A stretch of DNA of 64,000 nucleotides from CAG-791 sp000431495 (GCA_052117605.1 JBQKIT010000005.1), one strand, 5' to 3'; counted from the stretch's first letter, positions 18,119 to 28,164 are shown. Program-made: numbers and translations. The notes: generated by a model from the sequence alone, not told the origin.

Positions 18119-19363
18119 ATGGAAAAGAACCTGACCCGGGAAAAGCCGGAGCTTTTGTGTCCAGCCAAGGATCTTGAAGTTTTGAAAACCGCGGTGGATT
18201 TCGGTGCGGATGCCGTCTACATCGGCGGAGAGGCCTATGGCCTCAGGGCAAAGGCAAGAAATTTTTCTGCGGAGGAAATGGCAGAAGGAATTCAATATGC
18301 GCATGCGCATGGCTCGCGGGTGCATGTCACAGCGAATATTCTGGCACATAATGCAGATCTTGCAGGTGCAGCGGCGTACTTCCGTGAGCTGGAGGAGCTG
18401 CGCCCGGACGCGGTTCTGATTGCAGATCCCGGAATGTTCGATCTTGCAAAGGAGAACTGCCCGGATCTGGAGATTCACATCTCTACGCAGGCGAACAATA
18501 CCAACGCCGGAACCTTTCGCTTCTGGCACAGAATGGGGGCCAGGCGTGTGGTCTGTGCAAGAGAGCTGAGTCTTGCGGAAATACGTCAGATCCGGGAGGA
18601 AACTCCGCAGGATCTGGAGATTGAGGCCTTTGTACACGGCGCGATGTGCATTTCCTATTCGGGGCGATGCCTGCTGTCCAACTATTTTACAGGACGGGAT
18701 GCCAATCATGGAGCCTGCACGCATCCCTGCCGGTGGAAATACGCGGTCATGGAGGAGTCCAGACCTGGAGAGTATCTTCCCATTGAGGAGAATGAGCGCG
18801 GCACGTTTATTTTCAACTCGAGAGATCTGTGCATGATTGAGCATATTCCGGACCTCTGCCGCGCGGGAATCAGTTCGCTGAAAATCGAAGGACGGATGAA
18901 AACAGCCCTGTATGTGGCGACGGTGGCGCGAACTTATCGAAAAGCCATTGACGATTTCTATGAGAGTGAGGAAAAATATCTCTCGAGGATGGACTGGTAC
19001 CGGGAGGAAATCCGCAAGTGCACCTATCGACGCTTTACAACCGGATTCTATTACGGACGGCCGGATGAGGATTCGATGGTGTATGATAGTAACACGTATG
19101 TCAGTGAATCCATCTGGCTTGGCATTGCGGAAGAGATCCGGGACGGGCGCGTGCGCTTTATGCAGCGCAACAAGTTCAATGTCGGTGATTCCATTGAAAT
19201 CATGAAGCCGGATGGCCGGGATGTTCCGGCCAAAGTCCTCGGACTTATCACAGAGGACGGAGAACGGGTTACCAGTGCCCCTCACCCGCAGCAGATCTTA
19301 TACGCGGAACTTTCCGCTCCGGCGGAAAAGGGAGATCTTCTGCGGATGAACGGAACAAGGTGA
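18119..19363 (+). CDS. trhP: U32-family tRNA uridine-34 hydroxylase, TrhP-like
   Basis: A 414-residue member of the former peptidase U32 family. TrhP proteins make 5-hydroxyuridine at the wobble position of tRNA using prephenate-dependent chemistry and probably an Fe-S cluster. The N-terminal barrel begins ELLCPAKDLEVLKTAVDFGADAVYIGG; the family cysteines are in GAMCISYSGRCLLSN and GACTHPCRW, with SLKIEGRMK further on and a small beta domain at the C-terminus. RBS AGAGGA precedes the ATG at 18119. Bacillus has two such genes (trhP1, trhP2) next to trmR; here only one is present, with a 75-base gap after trmR. The two together would complete the 5-methoxyuridine pathway. Confidence 0.87.
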   Translation: MEKNLTREKPELLCPAKDLEVLKTAVDFGADAVYIGGEAYGLRAKARNFSAEEMAEGIQYAHAHGSRVHVTANILAHNADLAGAAAYFRELEELRPDAVLIADPGMFDLAKENCPDLEIHISTQANNTNAGTFRFWHRMGARRVVCARELSLAEIRQIREETPQDLEIEAFVHGAMCISYSGRCLLSNYFTGRDANHGACTHPCRWKYAVMEESRPGEYLPIEENERGTFIFNSRDLCMIEHIPDLCRAGISSLKIEGRMKTALYVATVARTYRKAIDDFYESEEKYLSRMDWYREEIRKCTYRRFTTGFYYGRPDEDSMVYDSNTYVSESIWLGIAEEIRDGRVRFMQRNKFNVGDSIEIMKPDGRDVPAKVLGLITEDGERVTSAPHPQQILYAELSAPAEKGDLLRMNGTR

Positions 19364-19411
19364 TACAAAAGAGCAGATACCACCAGAGAGAAGAATAGGA
19401 GAACAGGTCGA

Positions 19412-21526
19412 ATGGAAGCAGAAAGAACAAGACTGGAGCAGCTGTACGGTAAGAATGTCTTTACGATCAGCAAAATGCGGGAGTGCCTTCCCAAAAGCGT
19501 TTTCCGAAATGTAAAGAGTGTCATTGAAGGCGGCGGTGAGCTCTCCCGCGCCGATGCAGACGTTGTAGCCAAGGCCATGAAGGACTGGGCAATGGAAAAC
19601 GGTGCGACGCACTATACACACTGGTTTCAGCCGCTGACCGGAATTACGGCGGAGAAGCACGATTCTTTCATTTCCACTCCGGATGACGAAGGCCGTATGG
19701 TCACAGCATTTTCCGGAAAGGACCTGATCAAGGGGGAACCGGACGCATCCTCCTTCCCTTCCGGAGGCCTCCGTTCTACGTTTGAAGCAAGAGGCTATAC
19801 CGCATGGGATGTAACAAGCCCTGCGTTTCTGAAGGAGTCCGGAACCGGCGTGACGCTCTGCATTCCGACGGTTTTCTGTTCCTATACGGGAGAGGCACTC
19901 GACAAGAAGACGCCGCTCCTTCGTTCCATGGAGGCAATTAACCGCGAAGCGCTCCGGATTGTCCGCCTGTTTGGCGATACCACGGCAACCAAGGTGACGG
20001 CATCCACAGGAGCGGAGCAGGAGTACTTCTTGGTTGACAAGAAGAAATACCTGCAGCGGCCGGATCTTATTTTCACAGGACGCACCCTGTTCGGGGCATC
20101 GGCGCCGAAGGGACAGGAGATGGAGGATCATTACTTCGGAGTCATCCGCGAACGCATCGGCGAATACATGAAGGATCTGAACGAGGAGCTCTGGAAGCTC
20201 GGCGTTCCTGCAAAGACACAGCACAATGAGGTTGCACCTGCGCAGCATGAGCTGGCTCCGATTTATGAGACGGCAAACCTTGCAGCGGATCATAACCAGC
20301 TGATCATGGAGGCGATGAAGCGCGTGGCGGATCATCACGGCCTTCGCTGCCTGCTTCATGAGAAGCCGTTTGACGGGGTCAACGGCTCCGGAAAGCACAA
20401 CAACTGGTCTCTGACGACGGACACCGGAGTGAATCTGATCGATCCGGGCGATTCCCCGGAACGCAATATCCGCTTCCTGCTGGTGCTCTCCTGCATCATG
20501 AAGGCGGTCGACAAGCACGCCGATCTGCTTCGCCAGAGTGCATCGGATGTCGGAAACGATCTGAGACTTGGTGCGAATGAGGCACCGCCGGCCATCGTTT
20601 CCATTTTCCTCGGTCAGCAGCTTGAGGATGTTGTCCGCCAGCTTGTGGAAACCGGCTCTGCAGAGAATCATATTGAGGGCGGCTATCTGCGCACCGGCGT
20701 ATCCACACTTCCCGATATTGCGAAGGATGCGACGGACCGCAACCGCACCTCACCGTTTGCCTTTACGGGAAACAAGTTCGAATTCCGTATGGTGGGTTCT
20801 GCGGATTCTGTTGCAGGCTCCACGACAATCCTGAATGCGATTGTAGCGGAAGCCTTCTGCGAGGCAGCAGATCTTCTGGAGAAATCGGATCACTTTGAAC
20901 TTGCGGTTCATGATCTCATCAAGAAGAATATGACCGAGCACAAGAGAATTCTCTTCGACGGAGACGGTTATTCACAGAACTGGGTAGAAGAAGCGAAAAA
21001 GCGCGGCCTTCCGAACATTCCGAGCACGATTGAGGCAGCGGAGGTTCTGACCACGAGAAAGTCGGTTGAGTTGTTTGAACGGTTCCGTATTTTTACCCGG
21101 ACGGAGCTGGAATCCAGACAGGAAATCACATATGAAACCTATGCCAAGACGATCAACATCGAAGCTCTGACCATGATCGATATGGCATCCCGCCAGATCA
21201 TTCCTGCCTGCATGAAGTATGAGAAGGATCTGGCCGATACGATCATCGCGGTTCAGAAGGCGGGAGCTGTCTTTAATGCAGAGACCGAGAAGCTTCAGAA
21301 GATCGCGGATGAAATTGATCTGGCGCAGCAGGCACTGGACCATCTGCGCGAGCTGGAGACCAAGGCATCGGCGTTTCCGGATGGAAAAGAACGTGCATTC
21401 TTCTACAAGGATGTTGTGGTGCCTGCCATGTCCGAGCTCCGTGCACCGTGTGACCGCCTGGAGTGCATCGTCAACAAGGATGCATGGCCGTTCCCGACGT
21501 ATGAAGATCTGATGTTTGAGATCTGA
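19412..21526 (+). CDS. glnN: Glutamine synthetase type III
   Basis: Type III glutamine synthetase (704 residues, about 250 longer than type I), which makes glutamine from glutamate, ammonia and ATP. The N-terminal type III domain includes HYTHWFQPLTGITAEKHDSF; the catalytic core shows KGEPDASSFPSGGLRST, GAEQEYFLVD, AKTQHNEVAPAQHELAP with the ammonia/metal site, and the ATP-binding NGSGKHNNWSL. A C-terminal extension with a helical region (residues about 560-700) is typical of type III. AGGAGA lies upstream of the ATG. It is common in Bacteroidetes, cyanobacteria and clostridia. The 48-base gap from trhP has no terminator. No GlnR or NtcA site could be recognised. Confidence 0.95.
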   Translation: MEAERTRLEQLYGKNVFTISKMRECLPKSVFRNVKSVIEGGGELSRADADVVAKAMKDWAMENGATHYTHWFQPLTGITAEKHDSFISTPDDEGRMVTAFSGKDLIKGEPDASSFPSGGLRSTFEARGYTAWDVTSPAFLKESGTGVTLCIPTVFCSYTGEALDKKTPLLRSMEAINREALRIVRLFGDTTATKVTASTGAEQEYFLVDKKKYLQRPDLIFTGRTLFGASAPKGQEMEDHYFGVIRERIGEYMKDLNEELWKLGVPAKTQHNEVAPAQHELAPIYETANLAADHNQLIMEAMKRVADHHGLRCLLHEKPFDGVNGSGKHNNWSLTTDTGVNLIDPGDSPERNIRFLLVLSCIMKAVDKHADLLRQSASDVGNDLRLGANEAPPAIVSIFLGQQLEDVVRQLVETGSAENHIEGGYLRTGVSTLPDIAKDATDRNRTSPFAFTGNKFEFRMVGSADSVAGSTTILNAIVAEAFCEAADLLEKSDHFELAVHDLIKKNMTEHKRILFDGDGYSQNWVEEAKKRGLPNIPSTIEAAEVLTTRKSVELFERFRIFTRTELESRQEITYETYAKTINIEALTMIDMASRQIIPACMKYEKDLADTIIAVQKAGAVFNAETEKLQKIADEIDLAQQALDHLRELETKASAFPDGKERAFFYKDVVVPAMSELRAPCDRLECIVNKDAWPFPTYEDLMFEI

Positions 21527-21567
21527 TGTTTGAATTTTAATGGTGATAAAGAGGAACTGAGCAGACA

Positions 21568-22932
21568 ATGCGTATTATCGTGGTTGGATGCGGAAAGGTT
21601 GGAGAGACGATTGTCAAGTGTCTCTCCAATGAATCCCATGACATTGCCGTGATTGATGTGGACCCCGGGGTTGTGGAGGATATGTCCGAGCAGTTCGATG
21701 TGCTCGGCGTGGTCGGCAACGGCGCCAGCTATTCCGTTCTGCGGGAGGCGGGCGTAGAGGATGCGGATCTTCTGATTGCTGTCACGGATTCGGATGAACA
21801 GAATCTTCTGTGCTGCCTGTTTGCCAGAAAGGTCGGCAACTGCAATACGATTGCCCGGGTCCGGAATCCGGTCTACAGCGAAGAGATCGGATACATCAAG
21901 GAAGAGCTGGGGCTCTCCATGACGGTAAACCCGGAATATGCGGCGGCGGAAGAAGTAGCACGACTTCTGCGCTTCCCATCTGCCATCAAGATTGAAACCT
22001 TTGCGGGCGGAAGGGCTGAGCTGCTGCAGTTTGTCATTCCTTCCGGTTCCATTCTGGACAATACCCCTCTGAAGGATCTGCCCGGGAAGTTGGATGCCAA
22101 GATTCTGGTCGGTGCAGTGGAGCGCGGCGGAGATGCCATCATTCCGGATGGCTCCTTTGTCCTGAAGGCGGGAGATACACTGAGCCTTGTGTCGGCACCC
22201 CGCGATGCCAAGAAATTCTTCCTGAAGCTTGGCGTCGATATCCATCGCGTCAACAACGCCATGATTGTCGGAGGAGGTAAAATTGCGTTTTACCTGGCGA
22301 AGATGCTTCTGACCTCCGGAATCCGTGTCAAAATTCTTGAAAATGACAAGCGGCGCTGCCAGGAGCTTTCGGATGCCATTCCGGGCGCTCTGATTATTTA
22401 CGGCGACGGCTCGGATCAGGATGTCCTTCGTGAGGAGGGCATTGACAGCTGCGAATCCTTTGTCTCTCTGACCGGAATCGATGAGCAGAATATCTTCATG
22501 TCGCTGTTTGCCAAGCAGGTGAATCCGAAGGCGAAGATCGTCACGAAGACGAATCGCATCAACATGAATTACATTCTGGATAAGCTTGAGCTGGACAGTC
22601 AGATTCATCCGAAGGATATTACCTCCGAGACGATTGTCAGCTATGTTCGTGCGATGCAGAACTCGATTGGCAGCAATGTAGAGACGATGTACAACGTCAT
22701 CGAGGACAAGGTCGAGGCACTGGAATTTGTCATCCGGGAGAAATCTCCTGTGGTCGGCATTCCGCTGGCGGAGCTGAAGACGAAGAAAAATGTCCTGGTT
22801 GCGAGTATCATCCGCCGCGGAAATATTATTATGCCGAACGGTACCTCCACGATCGAGGTGGGCGACAGCGTGGTTATTTTCACAACAGGCAAGGGCTTCG
22901 GAGACATTACGGATATTCTGGAGGAGAACTGA
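21568..22932 (+). CDS. trkA: Trk potassium uptake regulator TrkA
   Basis: The peripheral NAD/nucleotide-binding subunit that gates the TrkH channel. It has 454 residues and two complete RCK units: first Rossmann fold starting MRIIVVGCGKVGETI with the acidic end-of-strand residue in IDVDP, then a TrkA-C domain near residues 140-220; the second Rossmann fold begins AMIVGGGKIAFYLAKML near 230 and ends with a second TrkA-C domain. This duplicated form is typical for TrkA, whereas Ktr-type KtrA has one unit. The stop is four bases before trkH, so the pair is co-translated. No potassium- or c-di-AMP-responsive leader is visible. Confidence 0.94.
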   Translation: MRIIVVGCGKVGETIVKCLSNESHDIAVIDVDPGVVEDMSEQFDVLGVVGNGASYSVLREAGVEDADLLIAVTDSDEQNLLCCLFARKVGNCNTIARVRNPVYSEEIGYIKEELGLSMTVNPEYAAAEEVARLLRFPSAIKIETFAGGRAELLQFVIPSGSILDNTPLKDLPGKLDAKILVGAVERGGDAIIPDGSFVLKAGDTLSLVSAPRDAKKFFLKLGVDIHRVNNAMIVGGGKIAFYLAKMLLTSGIRVKILENDKRRCQELSDAIPGALIIYGDGSDQDVLREEGIDSCESFVSLTGIDEQNIFMSLFAKQVNPKAKIVTKTNRINMNYILDKLELDSQIHPKDITSETIVSYVRAMQNSIGSNVETMYNVIEDKVEALEFVIREKSPVVGIPLAELKTKKNVLVASIIRRGNIIMPNGTSTIEVGDSVVIFTTGKGFGDITDILEEN

Positions 22933-22936
22933 GGAC

Positions 22937-24382
22937 ATGCATTATCCCATTGTTTGTTATGTTCAGGGCCAGATTCTGAAAATAGAAGGAGCTCTTCTTC
23001 TGGTTCCTGCGCTGACTGGGCTGCTGTACCGGGAACAGGCGGCAGCAGCTTATCTGCTGATTGCCGTGATCTGCGAGGCAATCGGACTTCTGCTGACGCT
23101 GCGCCGTCCGAAGAAGTTTGTTCTCTATGCCAGAGAAGGAATGGTCAGTGTGGCACTTGCGTGGATTGTGCTGTCTTTGTTCGGTGCGCTGCCCTTTGTT
23201 CTGTGCGGAGATATTCCGTCCTTTTCCAATGCATTGTTTGAAATTATTTCCGGCTTTACGACGACGGGAGCCAGCATTCTGGAGGATGTAGAGGTCCTGT
23301 CGCATGCAAGCCTGATCTGGCGAAGCTTTTCGCACTGGGTCGGAGGCATGGGAGTCATCGTCTTCATGCTGGCCATTATTCCGATGGCGAGCGGCTACAA
23401 CATGCAGCTGATGAAGGCAGAGAGCCCGGGACCTTCGGTCGGGAAGCTGGTGCCTCGCGTGAAGGAAAGCGCGAAGATTCTGTATCTTATTTATGTCAGT
23501 CTGACCGGCATCCAGCTGGTACTGCTTCTTCTGACCGGAATGAAGGGCTTCGATGCGGTTTGCATCACTTTCGGAACAGCGGGAACCGGCGGCTTCGGTA
23601 TCTGGAACAACAGCTGCGGGGGCTATACAACGCTGCAGCAGGGGATCATTACGATCTTCATGCTGGCGTTCGGCGTGAACTTCAATGCGTACTACTTTCT
23701 TCTCGGGAAGGACAAGAAGCAGGCCTTCCGGATGGAGGAGGTGCGCGGTTATTTCCTGATTGTCGCGGTGAGCATTCTGCTGATTACGATCAACATCCGG
23801 GGGCTGTTCCACTCTCTGCCGGAGAGCTTCCATCATGCAGCCTTTCAGGTTGCATCGATTATCACAACAACGGGGTACAGTACTGAAGACTTCGACCTGT
23901 GGCCGATGTTCAGCAAAATGATTCTGATACTGCTGATGTTCTGCGGAGCGTGCGCAGGCTCTACCGGCGGCGGCATCAAGGTGTCCCGTATTCTGATTCT
24001 GCTCAAGGCGGTCCGTACGGAGATCCGGCACTACATGCATCCCCGCGCAGTGACTACCATGAAAATGGACGGAAAGGCCATCGACAAATCGATATTCCGC
24101 GGTGTGCTGGTCTATCTGGCAGCATATGCCTTTCTCTTTGCAGTATCGGTGCTGATTCTTTCACTTGACCCGACGCAGAGCTTTGCGACAGATTTCACGG
24201 CAGTTGCGGCAACCTTTAATAACATCGGCCCCGGACTTGAAATGGTCGGCCCGGCGGCAAATTTCAATTCGCTCACGCTTCTGTCCAAGTATGTCCTGAT
24301 GTTCGACATGCTGGCAGGGCGCCTGGAGCTGTTCCCGCTCCTGGTTTTCTTCCTGCCGTCCACCTGGAAGAAGAGTGCATGA
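22937..24382 (+). CDS. trkH: Trk potassium channel subunit TrkH
   Basis: The ion-conducting membrane protein (481 residues) of the Trk system. Four pseudo-repeats of helix-P-loop-helix are visible, with selectivity-filter-like segments FTTTGASIL, TFGTAGTGGFG, ITTTGYSTED and AATFNNIGPGLE around residues 100, 210, 310 and 430. The gene starts at ATG 22937 with GAGGA overlapping the trkA stop; more upstream in-frame starts would lie deep within trkA. A perfect 13-bp hairpin follows, marking the end of this operon. It could also be called KtrB, but the double-domain TrkA partner favours TrkH. Confidence 0.93.
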   Translation: MHYPIVCYVQGQILKIEGALLLVPALTGLLYREQAAAAYLLIAVICEAIGLLLTLRRPKKFVLYAREGMVSVALAWIVLSLFGALPFVLCGDIPSFSNALFEIISGFTTTGASILEDVEVLSHASLIWRSFSHWVGGMGVIVFMLAIIPMASGYNMQLMKAESPGPSVGKLVPRVKESAKILYLIYVSLTGIQLVLLLLTGMKGFDAVCITFGTAGTGGFGIWNNSCGGYTTLQQGIITIFMLAFGVNFNAYYFLLGKDKKQAFRMEEVRGYFLIVAVSILLITINIRGLFHSLPESFHHAAFQVASIITTTGYSTEDFDLWPMFSKMILILLMFCGACAGSTGGGIKVSRILILLKAVRTEIRHYMHPRAVTTMKMDGKAIDKSIFRGVLVYLAAYAFLFAVSVLILSLDPTQSFATDFTAVAATFNNIGPGLEMVGPAANFNSLTLLSKYVLMFDMLAGRLELFPLLVFFLPSTWKKSA

Positions 24383-24410
24383 GGACGTCATCTTGATAAA
24401 CGGTAACTGG

Positions 24411-24440
24411 CAAGGGCCCCGGAGAAATCCGGGGCCCTTG
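24411..24440 (+). terminator. Hairpin terminating the trkA-trkH unit
   Basis: A perfect 13-bp GC-rich stem, 24411-24423 with 24428-24440, closed by a GAAA tetraloop. Only TGGTAT follows rather than a T-run, so termination efficiency is uncertain. It separates the potassium genes from the helicase cassette. Confidence 0.65.
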
Positions 24441-24590
24441 TGGTATCAAAAATCCTGCAAAATGATATTCTATAAAGAAAGGAAGTGCTGTCATAAGGCA
24501 CACAAAGATTCAGGATCGGCTGGCAGAGCCGAATGGAAAAAAGGAACTGGAAAACGAAGGGGAATTTATTGGACAGCACGGAGGAATCCT

Positions 24591-27500
24591 ATGAAGCCCG
24601 GATTGTATGAACAGATCATCAATAGGCAGATGAATCATGAGCTGGAGTCGATTCCCGAAGATTGCAAGCATCAGGAAAAGGTGGATTCTGCAGAGGCATC
24701 CAGGGTGCTGGCAACCTACGCGGCGGAGCTTTTGAAACGGAAAATGGATGCCATCTATGAGACTTCCGGTGACGAAGCGCTTGAGGCTCAGATCAGCTAC
24801 ATCAATCAGGTTATTGGTTCGATGGGTGTGGAGTCGGAAGAGAAGCTGCTGATAGAAAATACAGGGGAACAGCTTCTGAATCTTCTTCAGCAAAACGGCG
24901 AGCAGAAGCTGCTTGGAAAGAAGGCAAAGGACACTCCTCGTCCCGAGACATCAATGGCTTACAGCAGCTTGTTTACAGGTGCCTCACGGGAACCACAGAT
25001 GCTTACGGAATTGAAGAAGGAGATAGTGTCTGCCGATCAGATTGATATGCTCGTGTCCTTCATTAAGTGGAGTGGTCTGCGAGAGCTGTTGGAGGAGCTT
25101 CGGATCTTTACGGAAAAGGGCGGTGAACTTCGCGTCATTTGTACTTCATATATGGGTGCCACAGACGTGAAGGCAGTTGAAGAGCTGAACAAGCTGCCGA
25201 ACACAAAAATCAAGATCTCTTATGACACAAAGAGAACGAGACTTCACGCGAAGTCATATATCTTTTACCGTGCGACCGGCTTTACAACGGCATATATCGG
25301 TTCCTCCAATATGTCTAACGCTGCACTTACAAGCGGTCTGGAATGGAACGTGAAGGCTGCGGAAAAGGATATGGCCGATACGATTGAAAAGGTAAAGGCG
25401 ACGTTTGAAAGCTACTGGAATGATAATGAATTTGTAACCTACAATGAATCACAGAAGGAACGGTTGATTCAGGCGCTTCGAAATGAGAAGTATGTCGGCG
25501 AGGGAGAAGCAAGAAAGTTTGTCTTTGACATCCGTCCGTATTCCTATCAGCAGGAAATATTGGATAAGCTGGATGTTGAGAGAAAGGTATTTCACCATAA
25601 TCGGAATCTGGTGGTTGCGGCAACGGGCTGCGGGAAAACCGTTATCTCCGCCTTTGATTATGCGCGCTTTTGCAAAGAGAACCATGGGAAGAAAAACCGT
25701 TTGTTGTTCGTAGCGCATCGGGAGGAAATCCTTGAGCAGAGCATCGAAACCTTTCGCGGAGTACTGCATGATTTGAATTTCGGAGATCTGTGGGTTGGCA
25801 GTCATAAGCCGGAAGCACTGGATTACCTGTTTGTGTCGATTCAAACCATGAATTCGACAAAGCTATATCGTGATTTACCGGCTGATTATTATGATTTTAT
25901 TGTTGTGGATGAGTTTCATCATGCTGCTGCAGCAATTTATCAGGAGCCGCTGCACACGTTTTCGCCGAAAATTCTTCTCGGTCTGACCGCAACACCGGAA
26001 CGAATGGACGGAGAGGACATACTGGCATATTTTGACCATCGGATTGCGGCGGAGATTCGTCTGCCGGAAGCAATTGATCGGAAGGTGCTGTGCCCGTTTC
26101 AGTATTTCGGCGTGTCGGATACGGTTGATCTGCAAGATGTACGTTGGACCCGGGGAGGATATGATCGCCATGTCCTGAGCAATATTTATTCATTGAGCGG
26201 AGCGGTCGCAGAGAAGCGTGCCAGGCACGTCATTGCAAATGTTGAGAAATATACAACATCCGTGGATGAGATGAAGGCGCTTGGCTTTTGTGTGTCCAAA
26301 GAGCATGCAAAATTTATGGCAGATTGCTTCAATCGAAGTGGGATCCCGGCGTTGGAGTTGGATTCGAATTCCGGAAAAGAGGACCGTGCAACGGCCAAGA
26401 AACGGCTGGAAGCCGGTGAAATCAAGGTGATTTTCGTAGTAGACTTATACAACGAGGGTGTGGACATCACCTCCGTCAACACTGTTTTATTCCTGCGGCC
26501 GACGGAATCACTGACGATCTTTTTGCAGCAGCTGGGACGAGGTCTGCGGCTCGATGAGAGCAAGGACTGCCTGACGGTCCTGGATTTCATCGGACAGGCG
26601 AATAAAAAGTACAACTACGAAGAGAAATTTGCAGCGCTTCTTTCAAATACGAAGCATAGTGTGGAACAGGAACTGAAGAAGGGGTTTGTTTCGGTACCGA
26701 AGGGGTGCTACATCAGTCTGGAAAAGAAGGCGAGTGAATACGTTCTGCAGAACATTCGGAGCTCAATTGAGACGAGAAACGGCATCATCAGCAAGCTGGC
26801 TTCCTTTGAAGAGGATACCGGGAAAAAGCTGACCCTGTCGAATTTTCTGAACTGTTATCGCATGGATCCTCGTGCCATATACAAGAAGGATAATTTTTCA
26901 AGACTCTGCGTATGTGCGGGCGTAAAGGCTGATTTTGCGGAAATGAGCGGAAAGGAAGAGAAGGATCTTACCAAGGCATTTTCAAGGCTGGCTGCCATCG
27001 ACTCCAGACGATTCCTGCAGTTTATCATCCGGGTGTTGCCGGTGCTAGATCAGCTGAATTTTGACGATATGGATGCGCTTGAAAAGCGAATGCTTCAGAT
27101 GTTCTATGTGACGGTCTGGATGGATGTGATTGATTTTGCGCATCCGGAACCGGCTTATCGGAATTTTCATGCCCTGTCACAGAGCAAGGTTTTGTGCGGT
27201 GAGATGCTGGAGCTGATGCAGTATCGCTACGACCACATTGATATACTGGATAAAGTGTTGGATTTTGGCTTTGCGTGTCCGATCGACCTTCATTGTACTT
27301 ATTCCAGAGATCAGCTTTTGGTGGCACTTGATTTCATGAAGCCGTCGACCGTACGTGAGGGTGTGAAGTGGCTCCCCGAGAAGAAGCTGGATGTGCTGTT
27401 CGTAACCTTGAACAAATCCGATAAGGACTATTCGCCAACCACCATGTATGAGGATTATTCCATCAATAAGACGCTTTTTCACTGGCAAAGTCAGAGTACA

Positions 27501-27743
27501 ACAGTCGATCATTCCGCAACGGGCCAGCGCTATATCCATCATCGGGAGCAGGGAAGCAGGATCCTCCTCTGTGTCCGTGATGCGAAAAAGGACGCTTGGG
27601 GCGGCACCGCATCTTACTGCGTATTCGGCTTTGTGGACTACATGCAGCATACCGGCAGCAGCCCGATGAGCATCATCTGGAGACTGGAGGACGAGATTCC
27701 GGCGAAGTACCTGAGGCAGACCAGCAAGCTGATTGTCAGCTGA
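24591..27743 (+). CDS. PLD-SF2 helicase-DUF3427 protein
   Basis: A 1050-residue multidomain protein. Residues about 135-285 form a phospholipase D-like nuclease domain with RLHAKSYIF (H219, K221) and GSSNMSNAAL. An SF2 helicase follows: Walker A AATGCGKT ending at 350, DEFH at 440-443, TATPER at 466-471, motif VI QLGRGLR at 647-653. Residues about 880-1040 match what I recall as DUF3427. The start at 24591 is set by GGAGG six bases upstream. By eye it uses more AT-ending codons than its neighbours, suggesting transfer. It is followed 28 bases later by a NUDIX gene. Likely DNA- or RNA-acting nuclease-helicase in defence or repair; substrate unknown. Only one HxK motif is visible, so activity may need dimerisation. 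Confidence 0.88.
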   Translation: MKPGLYEQIINRQMNHELESIPEDCKHQEKVDSAEASRVLATYAAELLKRKMDAIYETSGDEALEAQISYINQVIGSMGVESEEKLLIENTGEQLLNLLQQNGEQKLLGKKAKDTPRPETSMAYSSLFTGASREPQMLTELKKEIVSADQIDMLVSFIKWSGLRELLEELRIFTEKGGELRVICTSYMGATDVKAVEELNKLPNTKIKISYDTKRTRLHAKSYIFYRATGFTTAYIGSSNMSNAALTSGLEWNVKAAEKDMADTIEKVKATFESYWNDNEFVTYNESQKERLIQALRNEKYVGEGEARKFVFDIRPYSYQQEILDKLDVERKVFHHNRNLVVAATGCGKTVISAFDYARFCKENHGKKNRLLFVAHREEILEQSIETFRGVLHDLNFGDLWVGSHKPEALDYLFVSIQTMNSTKLYRDLPADYYDFIVVDEFHHAAAAIYQEPLHTFSPKILLGLTATPERMDGEDILAYFDHRIAAEIRLPEAIDRKVLCPFQYFGVSDTVDLQDVRWTRGGYDRHVLSNIYSLSGAVAEKRARHVIANVEKYTTSVDEMKALGFCVSKEHAKFMADCFNRSGIPALELDSNSGKEDRATAKKRLEAGEIKVIFVVDLYNEGVDITSVNTVLFLRPTESLTIFLQQLGRGLRLDESKDCLTVLDFIGQANKKYNYEEKFAALLSNTKHSVEQELKKGFVSVPKGCYISLEKKASEYVLQNIRSSIETRNGIISKLASFEEDTGKKLTLSNFLNCYRMDPRAIYKKDNFSRLCVCAGVKADFAEMSGKEEKDLTKAFSRLAAIDSRRFLQFIIRVLPVLDQLNFDDMDALEKRMLQMFYVTVWMDVIDFAHPEPAYRNFHALSQSKVLCGEMLELMQYRYDHIDILDKVLDFGFACPIDLHCTYSRDQLLVALDFMKPSTVREGVKWLPEKKLDVLFVTLNKSDKDYSPTTMYEDYSINKTLFHWQSQSTTVDHSATGQRYIHHREQGSRILLCVRDAKKDAWGGTASYCVFGFVDYMQHTGSSPMSIIWRLEDEIPAKYLRQTSKLIVS

Positions 27744-27771
27744 CCATGGTATTTTTAAGGAGATATCGTAG

Positions 27772-28164
27772 ATGAAGACAATTCGAGTGGTGGCCGCGGT
27801 GATCCGTGACGGTGATAAAATTTTCGCTACGGCCCGCGGTTATGGTGAATACAAAGGCTGGTGGGAATTTCCGGGTGGAAAGATTGAAGCCGGCGAAACG
27901 CCCCAGCAGGCTTTAACACGAGAAATACGTGAGGAGTTAGACACGGAGATTCGTGTTGGGGAGTTGATCGATACGATCGAGTACGATTATCCGATGTTCC
28001 ATCTCAGTATGGACTGCTTCTGGGCAGATGTCGTGGCTGGCAGGCTGGTGCTGAAGGAAGCGGAGACTGCCAGGTGGCTCACCAGGGAAACCTTAGAAAC
28101 TGTTCCATGGCTGCCGGCAGATGCTTTTCTGATTGAGAGAATAAAGGAAGTTATCAATTTATAA
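27772..28164 (+). CDS. NUDIX hydrolase (MutT-like)
   Basis: A 130-residue NUDIX protein with the complete box GGKIEAGETPQQALTREIREELDTEI, preceded by GWWEFP. Proteins of this type hydrolyse (deoxy)nucleoside triphosphates to monophosphates; WEFPGGK is typical of MutT/NudG-like enzymes acting on oxidised or methylated nucleotides such as 8-oxo-dGTP or 5-methyl-dCTP. An AAGGAGAT eight bases ahead of the ATG is a strong ribosome binding site. It lies 28 bases after the DUF3427 helicase and 22 before a serine hydrolase, so all three probably form one operon. DUF3427 helicases and small NUDIX proteins are, to my recollection, often neighbours; that link is inference. Confidence 0.88.
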   Translation: MKTIRVVAAVIRDGDKIFATARGYGEYKGWWEFPGGKIEAGETPQQALTREIREELDTEIRVGELIDTIEYDYPMFHLSMDCFWADVVAGRLVLKEAETARWLTRETLETVPWLPADAFLIERIKEVINL

